Shown here: one piece after another, positions 7,079 to 13,264 of the stretch
Layout: every line of letters starts with the position of its first letter
Numbering within the stretch: position 1 is the first letter of the stretch
Source: CAYRIF01 sp964424205
Lineage (GTDB): Bacteria; Bacteroidota; Bacteroidia; Cytophagales; Cyclobacteriaceae
Reading direction: 5' to 3'
Length of the DNA: 18,923 nt
Assembly: GCA_964424205.1 (NCBI GenBank)
Contig: CAYRIF010000037.1
Location: forward strand, 1 to 18,923
Notes under the pieces: model-generated
What the model saw: only the letters and a program-made list of their open reading frames with translations
Databases searched by the model: none
What the model was told of the DNA's origin: nothing
Translations under genes and position numbers: made by a program

Positions 7079-8341
7079 ATGGAATCGCTTACACTATTTG
7101 AGTTAAACAACCTTGTCAAACAAGTCCTTGACCTGAACCTCTCCCCGACCTACTGGGTGGTGGCTGAGATTGGTGAGATGCGCCTTAATCAAAAAGGACA
7201 CTGCTACATGGAATTGGTGGAGAAGGAAAGTGAGATAGTCAAAGCAAAAACCAAGGCAAATATTTGGTCATATACTTATAGAAACTTAAGTGGGTGGTTT
7301 GAATCCATCACCAAACAAAGCTTACAGCCTGGCTTAAAGATTTTGGCACAGGTTGAGGTTAATTTTCATGAGTTATATGGATTTAGTTTGACTGTCAAAG
7401 ATATTGATCCGAACTTTACACTTGGAGAAAGAGCGCGGAAAAAGCAAGAGGTAATCGCACAACTTACAGCCGATGGCGTATTGGATATGAATCAGGGGAT
7501 TCTCTTGCCACTCGTCCCACAAAATATAGCAGTCATCAGTTCCGAAACTGCCGCAGGCTATGGTGATTTTATTAATCATCTACAAAACAACAAACATCAC
7601 TACAAATTCAATATTAAGCTCTTCAAAGCATTAATGCAAGGCGAGAAAGCCAAGGATTCTATAATTGAAGCCATGCATCAAATTAATGAAACTATCGAAA
7701 AATTTGAAATGGTGGTGATTATTAGAGGTGGCGGTGGACAAGTGGATTTGGATTGTTTCGATACGTATGACTTGGCAACTCATATTGCGCAATTTCCAAT
7801 TCCAGTAATAACAGGCATAGGACATGAACGAGATGAAACCATTGCTGATTTGGTGGCACACACTAAGCTAAAAACACCTACCGCAGTAGCAGAATTTCTG
7901 ATAAACGGTCTTGAAAATTTTGAAGGAAAGCTTGAGGAGCTTTTCAATAATATCTGGCATTATAGCAGCGACTACCTAAGCGAGCAAAATTATAATTTGG
8001 ATCATCTCCAAAATCAATTACGCTATGGAACAAAGCAAAGTATTCATCATGCTAATACTACAATCGACCACCTCACTGAAAAATTACAAACCAACCCAAT
8101 GATATTCTTAAAAAAAGCGTATGCTAAAATCGATCTACTGGAAAAGTCAATTTCTCTGCTAGACCCTATCAATGTTTTAAAAAGAGGTTATTCCATTACA
8201 AGAGTCAATGGCAAAGTAGTGCAAAAACAAAAGCTTAAAAAAGGAGATTTATTGGAGACTGAAATATTGGGGAGCTTTATTGAAAGTAGCATAGAAAAGT
8301 TGGGTGAAAAGGGAATAGAAAAACAGGGATTAGGAAAATAG
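7079..8341 (+). CDS. xseA: Exonuclease VII large subunit
   Basis: A 420-residue protein matching XseA. An N-terminal OB-fold (about 1-110, beginning LTLFELNNLVKQVL) binds single-stranded DNA. The catalytic domain contains VISSETAAGYGDFINHL, VVIIRGGGGQVDLDCFD (Arg216-Gly220 region) and ITGIGHERDETIADLVAHTKLKTPTAVAEFLI, followed by coiled-coil segments and the usual terminal motif DPINVLKRGYSIT. With XseB it degrades single-stranded DNA from both ends to short oligonucleotides in mismatch repair and related pathways. Its last residues (EKGIEKQGLGK) and TAG stop are encoded by the start of the GGGAATAG/GGGATTAG repeat tract, so the original C-terminus may have been altered. xseB follows after a repeat tract with an assembly gap. 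Confidence 0.96.
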   Translation: MESLTLFELNNLVKQVLDLNLSPTYWVVAEIGEMRLNQKGHCYMELVEKESEIVKAKTKANIWSYTYRNLSGWFESITKQSLQPGLKILAQVEVNFHELYGFSLTVKDIDPNFTLGERARKKQEVIAQLTADGVLDMNQGILLPLVPQNIAVISSETAAGYGDFINHLQNNKHHYKFNIKLFKALMQGEKAKDSIIEAMHQINETIEKFEMVVIIRGGGGQVDLDCFDTYDLATHIAQFPIPVITGIGHERDETIADLVAHTKLKTPTAVAEFLINGLENFEGKLEELFNNIWHYSSDYLSEQNYNLDHLQNQLRYGTKQSIHHANTTIDHLTEKLQTNPMIFLKKAYAKIDLLEKSISLLDPINVLKRGYSITRVNGKVVQKQKLKKGDLLETEILGSFIESSIEKLGEKGIEKQGLGK

Positions 8342-8637
8342 GGAATAGGAATGCCTTATATGGTGGAAAGAAATTAGGAATTAGGAATTAGGAAAATAAG
8401 GGATTAGGGATTAGAAAATAGGGATTAGGGATTAGAAACCCCTTATATGCCTTATATGCTGAAAAAAAATAGGNNNNNNNNNNNNNNNNNNNNNNNNNNN
8501 NNNNNNNNNNNNNNNNNNNNNNNNNNNNNNNNNNNNNNNNNNNNNNNNNNNNNNNNNNNNNNNNNNNNNNNNNCTTATATGCCTTACATGGTGAAAAAAG
8601 AAATTAAGAAAATAGGAATTAGAAACCTCTTACAATA
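8308..8637. repeat. GGGATTAG-type degenerate tandem repeat tract between xseA and xseB
   Basis: Short units of the form GGGATTAG, GGAATTAG and GGGAATAG recur from the last codons of xseA to 8435. They alternate with a longer unit CCTTATATGCCTTATATGxTG followed by an A-rich stretch. The longer unit is seen at about 8353-8375 (partial), 8440-8470, and again after the gap at 8574-8602. The 100-base N run at 8474-8573 interrupts the tract, so true copy number and length are unknown. No open frame of its own and no regular spacer structure are present, so it is not a CRISPR array. This tract fills the whole interval between the two genes. Confidence 0.8.
8474..8573. other. Assembly gap of 100 N
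   Basis: Exactly 100 unknown bases inside the repeat tract. A round number of N usually marks a scaffold join of unspecified length; the flanking repeats explain why assembly failed. Sequence content here is unknown. Confidence 0.98.
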
Positions 8638-8639
8638 AA

Positions 8640-8828
8640 ATGAAAAAAATAAGTTATAAAAAATCACTAGAGCGGTTAGAAACAATCGTTGCACAAATAG
8701 AAATGGACGAGCCCGATGTGGATGAATTATCAAAACTTGTCAAGGAAGCATCAAACCTCATCAAACAATGCAAAAGCAAACTCAAAGGCACTGAAAAGAA
8801 GCTTGAAGAGACTTTGGGAGCGTTATAA
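8640..8828 (+). CDS. xseB: Exonuclease VII small subunit
   Basis: A 62-residue helical protein that starts ISYKKSLERLETIVAQIE and continues with DVDELSKLVKEASNLIKQCKSKL and TEKKLEETL. This is the family signature of XseB (Exonuc_VII_S), which binds XseA as helical hairpins to form the active nuclease. The length is normal for a Bacteroidota XseB. It starts at an ATG just after the repeat tract that separates it from xseA; usually the two genes are adjacent or overlapping. If the tract is transcribed through, the two still form one operon. Confidence 0.93.
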   Translation: MKKISYKKSLERLETIVAQIEMDEPDVDELSKLVKEASNLIKQCKSKLKGTEKKLEETLGAL

Positions 8829-8858
8829 TGTGCATAATCCTAACTTATTCACTACTAT

Positions 8859-8876
8859 TGTAACACAAAGGTTACA
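8859..8876. promoter_or_regulatory. Inverted repeat, possible operator of the XRE regulator
   Basis: TGTAAC (8859-8864) and GTTACA (8871-8876) form a perfect inverted repeat with a 6-base spacer, 27 bases ahead of the membrane pseudogene start. A small dimeric helix-turn-helix regulator is encoded downstream, so an autoregulatory operator is plausible. There is no direct evidence of binding. Confidence 0.35.
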
Positions 8877-8902
8877 TAAAGATAAGTTTAGGTTATATAA
8901 GT

Positions 8903-9240
8903 ATGAAGAATTTCACTATTGAAGCATTGGATAAATCAAGGTATAACATGATGCTGTGGTTTACCATTGGGTGGGGAATTTGGTTTGGTTCTTTTATACT
9001 AAAAAATATCATTGAAAATTATACATTGCCAGGAACTCTTTTCTTCCTTGGTCTTGTCAGTTGGGTTGTTTGGACAAAACAACTTCTCAAGCAAAGAAAG
9101 TTGCTTAAAATCATGAAGGCAGACAAGGCTTTATCCAATGCACTAAATGATGAACTTATAGCATATAATCTTTTGAAATCATCCTCTTCTTCGGAGTGCT
9201 ATCAGCACTAATTGCTTGGCTTTTCTACAACAAAAACTAG
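8903..9240 (+). pseudogene. Membrane protein gene broken by internal deletion and frameshift
   Basis: The first part reads MKNFTIEALDKSRYNMMLWF, two hydrophobic helices (about 18-35 and 40-57), a basic stretch, then LNDELIAYNLLKS. The frame then runs into SSSSECYQH and stops at 9211. In another frame, bases 9172-9237 read FEIILFF and FGVLSALIAWLFYNKN followed by TAG (9238-9240), a typical last transmembrane helix. The stop lies two bases before the ATG of the XRE regulator, as in an intact gene pair. From memory, relatives of this protein are about 140-150 residues with more helices between these parts. I infer that a segment of about 30-40 residues was deleted near 9165-9178, shifting the frame. 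A 102-residue truncated product could still be made. Confidence 0.7.
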
Positions 9241-9242
9241 AC

Positions 9243-9455
9243 ATGCTAGGCTATACATTACAGAATCAAATAAAGGTACAGCGTGCCATCAAAAATATCA
9301 CGCAAGAAGCGCTAGCCACAGAAATAGGTGTAACCAGGAAAACAATCAATACCATTGAGAATGGAAAATTCGTTCCCTCGACCATCTTAGCAATCAAACT
9401 TGCTCGCTTTTTTGAGGTTACTGTGGAGGCATTATTTAAGTTGGTCGAAAAATGA
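9243..9455 (+). CDS. Small XRE-family helix-turn-helix regulator
   Basis: A 70-residue DNA-binding protein. After a short N-terminal stretch it reads NQIKVQRAIKNITQEALA, EIGVTRKTINTIENGKFVPS and TILAIKLARFFEVTVEALF. This is a complete five-helix HTH_3 domain with nothing else attached. The frame is open from a TTG at 9216, but the ATG at 9243 is preferred because it follows the ancestral TAG stop of the membrane gene by two bases. Regulators of this kind usually sit directly after a small membrane protein gene and likely repress that operon. Here the partner is broken while the regulator looks intact. The inverted repeat at 8859-8876 is a candidate operator. The stop lies 16 bases from that of the convergent PhnA-type gene. 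Confidence 0.88.
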   Translation: MLGYTLQNQIKVQRAIKNITQEALATEIGVTRKTINTIENGKFVPSTILAIKLARFFEVTVEALFKLVEK

Positions 9456-9471
9456 TTTCAACCAACCAATA

Positions 9472-9681
9472 TTATGCCTTCTTCAAAAACATGGTCTTAA
9501 GCACAATGCTGCTTTTGCCTACCCGACATTCCACTTCCTGCGGACTGTTGGTCAAGCGGATGTTTTTAATGACATTCCCCCGCTTCAGTGTTTTGGACAT
9601 GCCTTTTACTTTTAGATCCTTCACTACATGCACTGAATCTCCATCTTCCAGTATATTTCCGTTACTATCTTTTGTATCCAT
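9472..9681 (-). CDS. PhnA-type domain protein (C-terminal domain only)
   Basis: A 69-residue protein whose sequence VKDSNG-like start (DTKDSNGNILEDGDSVHVV), KDLKVKGMSKTLKRGNVIKNIRL and closing LKTMFLKKA follow the PhnA/YjdM C-terminal SH3-like domain. The zinc-ribbon domain that precedes it in full-length YjdM (about 110 residues) is absent, and there is no in-frame extension upstream: the ATG at 9681 begins right at the domain. Free-standing versions are, to my recollection, found in Bacteroidota. The family name comes from phosphonate gene neighbourhoods, but no phosphonate genes are near, and the molecular role is unknown. It runs convergent to the XRE regulator. Confidence 0.75.
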   Translation of the reverse strand: MDTKDSNGNILEDGDSVHVVKDLKVKGMSKTLKRGNVIKNIRLTNSPQEVECRVGKSSIVLKTMFLKKA

Positions 9682-9739
9682 TACTTTTTTGTATAAATGA
9701 TTTAATATATAAATGTTAAAATGATGTAATTGAGTATTG

Positions 9740-9760
9740 ACTTCAAATTTACTTCAAATT
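9740..9760. repeat. Two direct ACTTCAAATT repeats upstream of the PhnA-type gene
   Basis: ACTTCAAATT occurs at 9740-9749 and 9751-9760, an 11-base period, roughly one helical turn, between the amidohydrolase stop and the PhnA-type gene. On the minus strand, which is the coding strand for that gene, it includes TAAATTTG, a match to the -7 consensus TAnnTTTG. It could be a promoter with a tandem regulator site; support is weak. Confidence 0.25.
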
Positions 9761-9771
9761 ACGGATAAACA

Positions 9772-11058
9772 CTACTGTTTATAAACCTTCCCTTCTTTCA
9801 TCACAAAAGTTACATTTTCCATGGTGTGAATATTTTTTATAGGATCTGCATCAACCGCTACAATATCCGCTAACATTCCACTGGCAATCACACCAATTTT
9901 ATCATTTTTCAAAACCTTTGCGTTCACCACTGTCGCCGACTGAATCGCTTTCATCGGCGGCATGCCTACTTCCACCATGTACCCAAATTCCTTAGCATTC
10001 TGTCCATGTGGAAAAACACCAGCATCTGTACCAAAAGCAATATTAACCCCTCGTTTATACGCTTTAGCAAATGTCGCTTGAATCATCGGCCCAATGGCTA
10101 ATGCTTTTGGTGTTACCAATGCAGGGTAAAAACCTTTGATTTTTGCTTTATCAGCTACTTCTTTTCCTGCCGTGATGGTAGGCACGTAGTAGGTGCCCTT
10201 TTGCTTCATCAAGTCCATAATTTCCTCGGTCATCAGTGTTCCGTGCTCTATGGTCGTAATTCCTGCCATCACCGCTCGTTTCATTCCCTCAGCGCCATGT
10301 GCATGTGCCGCTGTAATCATACCGTAATCGGCTGCCGTCTCAATAATTGCCGCCAACTCTTCCATGGTAAACTGTGGTCCTTGCCCATCTTTAGCGACAC
10401 TCAGCACGCCACCTGTAGCAGTGATTTTGATTACATCTGCGCCATTTTTATAACGTTGCCTTACGGCTTTTCTAGCATCGGATGGCCCGTTGATTACGCC
10501 TTCCTTCGGTCCTGGATCTCCTCTCAGTTCTTTTCTCACACCATTGGTTGGATCTGCATGTCCGCCAGTAGTAGCGATTGCTTTTCCGGCGGTATATATT
10601 CTTGGCCCAACAATATAGCCCCTATTAATAGCATTTCGCAATGCGATGTTCACTCCTGTACCTCCCAAATCCCTAACGGTGGTAAATCCTGCCATCAGCG
10701 TTCTTTTTGCAAATACTGTGGACTGAAAGGCAACATCCGCATCACCAAATCTAAACCTATCGGTATAGGAATGTGACGTGTACTCTCCTTCAATATGTAC
10801 GTGCATATCAATCAAACCAGGCATCACCGTTTTTGTTGATAAATCAATTAATTCATCCTCTGTTGCTGGCTTCACAAAACCTTTCTGAACACTTTCAATC
10901 AATTTTCCATTGACTACAATAGTCATTTTAGGTTTCGTTTTTCCGCTTGCTACATCTATTAAATTGCCACAGTGAATATACGTTTTTTGGGCATAAATAT
11001 TTGTCCCTATAAAGAGGAACAATGCCACAAAGATTAATTTAGAAGTGATTTTTTTCAT
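9772..11058 (-). CDS. Secreted metal-dependent amidohydrolase (imidazolonepropionase-like)
   Basis: A 428-residue protein with a signal peptide (1-23, ending IYAQ) and a full amidohydrolase fold. Metal and catalytic positions are visible: His86 and His88 in DMHVH, Lys211 in IKITATGG (the usual carboxylated lysine), His252 or His254 in AAHAHG, His272 in TIEHGT and Asp345 in FGTDAG. This set matches the binuclear-zinc Xaa-Pro dipeptidase/imidazolonepropionase-like subgroup. These enzymes cleave carboxy-terminal residues from dipeptides or N-acyl amino acids; the substrate here cannot be told. The signal peptide argues against cytosolic histidine degradation. It starts 10 bases after the HNH gene on the same strand and is probably the last gene of that run. 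Confidence 0.9.
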   Translation of the reverse strand: MKKITSKLIFVALFLFIGTNIYAQKTYIHCGNLIDVASGKTKPKMTIVVNGKLIESVQKGFVKPATEDELIDLSTKTVMPGLIDMHVHIEGEYTSHSYTDRFRFGDADVAFQSTVFAKRTLMAGFTTVRDLGGTGVNIALRNAINRGYIVGPRIYTAGKAIATTGGHADPTNGVRKELRGDPGPKEGVINGPSDARKAVRQRYKNGADVIKITATGGVLSVAKDGQGPQFTMEELAAIIETAADYGMITAAHAHGAEGMKRAVMAGITTIEHGTLMTEEIMDLMKQKGTYYVPTITAGKEVADKAKIKGFYPALVTPKALAIGPMIQATFAKAYKRGVNIAFGTDAGVFPHGQNAKEFGYMVEVGMPPMKAIQSATVVNAKVLKNDKIGVIASGMLADIVAVDADPIKNIHTMENVTFVMKEGKVYKQ

Positions 11059-11068
11059 CGGTTTATAT

Positions 11069-11584
11069 TTATAATTTAACAGTTACTTTTTTATTTAAAA
11101 ACGGAAGCCATTCCTCTGAAGTATGGCTTGAAAAATTCTTTAGAAACATTAAAAAAGAAGGTCTATACGGCTGGTTCTTTAAAATCATATTCGCCTCCTC
11201 TGGCGTATAATCTCCCTTTCGTGCGTTACAACTTTTACAGGCGGTCACTAAGTTATTCCAACTAGATTTCCCTTGTCGCGATCGTGGCATCACATGATCT
11301 AAAGTGAGGTCTCGATTAGAATCACAATATTGGCAATGAAAGCGATCTCTTTTAAAAACATTATTCCTCGAAAGCACTACACTTTTAAAAGGAATGTTAA
11401 TATATCTATTCAATTTCACAACAGCTGGCTTTGGATAGCTACGCGTGACCGTTCTTATAGATTCATTTGCTTTTTCCCTTAACAGTTCCGCTTTATCGGT
11501 TAGTACCAATACAAATGCCCGCTGCACTGTACATACAGTCATGGGACTATAATCCTGATTTAGTACCAATACTCTTCCGTTCAT
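11069..11584 (-). CDS. HNH endonuclease
   Basis: A 171-residue protein. The N-terminal part (MNGRVLVLNQDYSPM, AFVLVLTDKAELL) is the extended module found in widespread bacterial HNH proteins. The nuclease part shows Cys84-x2-Cys87, the catalytic DH pair Asp96-His97, Asn110/Asn111, Cys116-x2-Cys119, then Asn120 and Lys123. The four cysteines form the structural zinc site typical of HNH_5-like proteins. Family members are common chromosomal genes in Bacteroidota and cyanobacteria, and their biological targets are not established to my knowledge. Its ATG overlaps the stop of the upstream NlpC/P60 gene (ATGA, 11581-11584), so the two are translationally coupled. No methyltransferase is nearby, which argues against a restriction system. 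Confidence 0.92.
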   Translation of the reverse strand: MNGRVLVLNQDYSPMTVCTVQRAFVLVLTDKAELLREKANESIRTVTRSYPKPAVVKLNRYINIPFKSVVLSRNNVFKRDRFHCQYCDSNRDLTLDHVMPRSRQGKSSWNNLVTACKSCNARKGDYTPEEANMILKNQPYRPSFLMFLKNFSSHTSEEWLPFLNKKVTVKL

Positions 11585-12387
11585 TTTTCGGCTCTTAATA
11601 TTCTTTTAATAGAAAATAATTTATGCGAGTACACATTTTTTGTTTTAACAAAAATTCCTTCCTCATCCAATGTATCAATTCTCACCATTCCAGATGCGTG
11701 AATGACTTTTCCTTCCTCTAAAATAATTCCCACATGGTCAATGTTCATTTTTTCATTGGCAAAAAAAACCAGGTCACCAAGCTGGGTATCTGTTATTTTT
11801 TTTACCAACGCTCCTTGTTTTTCTTGCTGTGAAGCATCCCTTGACAATTGATACCCACATATTTTAAAAACTTGCTGCACAAAACCTGAGCAGTCAATAC
11901 CAAAGGGAGTTTTTCCACCCCATAAATATGGGGCACCCAGGTATTTTTTGGCCGTTGCTTTTAAATATTCACTCCCCTTTCGTTCCGATAAGTTTTTGGA
12001 TTCACCATTAAAAGCCAACTGCTCTTCTAAATTAAACAATTCACTCGAAGCAATGGGTAGCATGCTTCCTAATATGATATTGATATACTCTTTATTGTAC
12101 ATGATTTTAGACACCAAATCGGTACTCACTTTAAAATCTGCGCTATTCAATTGCTCAAAATATGCATCAGAGATATCCGAAAATTGATTAGATGCAATCC
12201 AACCAATATACCCATCAAACCGGATTTTAATTTTTAACCATTGTGTATCTGCGCTAGTCTCCACCACTTCAAAGTGATCTCCAAACAATAGTTGCGTAAC
12301 CATTTCACTGCTATGCGAAGCCGTAGCCCTCACGGGTACGATGCTAAGTCTACAAATACCTTTATTTCTTGATACCATGTTAAACAT
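11581..12387 (-). CDS. SH3 and NlpC/P60 peptidoglycan hydrolase
   Basis: A 268-residue protein with an N-terminal SH3-like region (about 10-75, GICRLSIVPVRA, MVTQLLFGDHFEV, DGYIGWIASNQ), a linker, and a C-terminal NlpC/P60 domain. The catalytic triad is complete: Cys166 in DCSGF, His218 in DHVGI and His230 in IHASG. The family cuts gamma-D-glutamyl-diamino acid bonds in cell-wall peptides. There is no signal peptide, as in the YkfC-like group that recycles muropeptides in the cytoplasm. The first ATG (12387) is used; a second at 12378 (MVSRNKGIC) is equally possible. It is coupled to the HNH gene by a 4-base overlap, and the amidohydrolase follows. Confidence 0.9.
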   Translation of the reverse strand: MFNMVSRNKGICRLSIVPVRATASHSSEMVTQLLFGDHFEVVETSADTQWLKIKIRFDGYIGWIASNQFSDISDAYFEQLNSADFKVSTDLVSKIMYNKEYINIILGSMLPIASSELFNLEEQLAFNGESKNLSERKGSEYLKATAKKYLGAPYLWGGKTPFGIDCSGFVQQVFKICGYQLSRDASQQEKQGALVKKITDTQLGDLVFFANEKMNIDHVGIILEEGKVIHASGMVRIDTLDEEGIFVKTKNVYSHKLFSIKRILRAEK

Positions 12388-12444
12388 TTAAAGCGTTGAA
12401 GATAATGATTTTATATTATATATAAGTGACCGAGCATTCCGAAA

Positions 12445-13263
12445 TTGAAAAAATGGCAAAAACCATGCAACTATTTAATAAAAATTGTCATTATATTCAC
12501 TAGAGAGACAACATTACTAATCAAAAATATAAAATACATATTACTCACCTTTTTTTTATCCACTGCTATCAGCAGTTTTTCGCAAGAAATAAAAACCACG
12601 CTCATCCTCGGAAAAGTAGTTGATGAGCAAACTCACCAGCCCATTCCTGGCACCAATATCTATACCAAACATTACGGTACGGTTTCGGATATTGACGGAA
12701 ATTTTTCTTTTGAACTATCACCTCAAGACACCATTACATGCTCTTTTGTAGGGTATGAAAATACTTTTTTTACGCTAGAAGACGCTACTTTATCAGCGCA
12801 AATTGAAATAGCAGTTTTATTAAAACCATCGTTAAAAGAGCTTGAAGAAGTAGTGGTTCGTGCACTAATGACCGAACGAAACTTCAAGGATGCGGTGATT
12901 GCATACAAACTCCCAAAAGAAAAGAAAGTACAGCAGCTGCCAGGATTTTATTACGGTTCTCCCAAACCTATGAAGGCAAAAGCCTTTACAAGTCCGATAT
13001 CCTACCTAGCCAATAAATTTGGGCAGCAGGCAAAACAGGAGCGGCACTTTGAAAAACAGAAAATTGCTTTCAGACGTCAAAAACTGATTAACGCGAAATA
13101 CAACAAAGAAATAGTCGCCAATATTACTGGTTTATATGGTGATGAATTAGATGATTTTATGCATTTTTGTAAACCGTCAGAGGCACAGATTGAAGCAGCA
13201 AGCGAATATGACATGACACTGACCATCAACAAATGTTTAGACGATTTTAAAAACAAAAACTAG
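12445..13263 (+). CDS. CarboxypepD_reg-like domain secreted protein
   Basis: A 272-residue protein as read from a TTG. A signal peptide (IKNIKYILLTFFLS to SSFSQ) is followed by a CarboxypepD_reg-like beta-sandwich domain (about 53-130: LGKVVDEQTHQPIPGTNIY, GTVSDIDGNFSFEL, CSFVGYENTFF), then KELEEVVVRAL, the plug-adjacent motif of such proteins. The remaining half is basic and helical with no recognised family; no TonB-dependent barrel follows. The start is uncertain: no in-frame ATG exists before the signal peptide. TTG 12445 would give an unusually long n-region (about 26 extra residues), and a rarer start near 12514-12522 is possible. It ends one base before the M1 peptidase, so both are likely one operon. 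Confidence 0.75.
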   Translation: MKKWQKPCNYLIKIVIIFTRETTLLIKNIKYILLTFFLSTAISSFSQEIKTTLILGKVVDEQTHQPIPGTNIYTKHYGTVSDIDGNFSFELSPQDTITCSFVGYENTFFTLEDATLSAQIEIAVLLKPSLKELEEVVVRALMTERNFKDAVIAYKLPKEKKVQQLPGFYYGSPKPMKAKAFTSPISYLANKFGQQAKQERHFEKQKIAFRRQKLINAKYNKEIVANITGLYGDELDDFMHFCKPSEAQIEAASEYDMTLTINKCLDDFKNKN

Positions 13264-13264
13264 A

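Noticed and set aside
8380..8637. Repeat tract considered as a CRISPR array
   Set aside because: Units are short, variable and run into each other without unique spacers of constant length; no cas genes are present.
8447..8638. Open frame across the N run
   Set aside because: More than half is unknown sequence and the rest is repeat, so it is not evidence of a gene.
8903..9455. Small membrane protein plus HTH regulator considered as a toxin-antitoxin system
   Set aside because: The membrane protein has features of an ordinary multi-helix protein with regulator pairs common in Bacteroidota, and it is broken here; no toxin family is recognised.
10201..10776. Plus-strand frame of 191 codons inside the amidohydrolase gene
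   Set aside because: It is antisense to a gene with all catalytic motifs, and its translation is rich in Cys, His and Ser with no recognisable domain.
11069..11584. HNH protein considered as part of a restriction or defence system
   Set aside because: No methyltransferase, helicase or other defence gene is adjacent; it is coupled to a cell-wall hydrolase and belongs to a common chromosomal HNH group.
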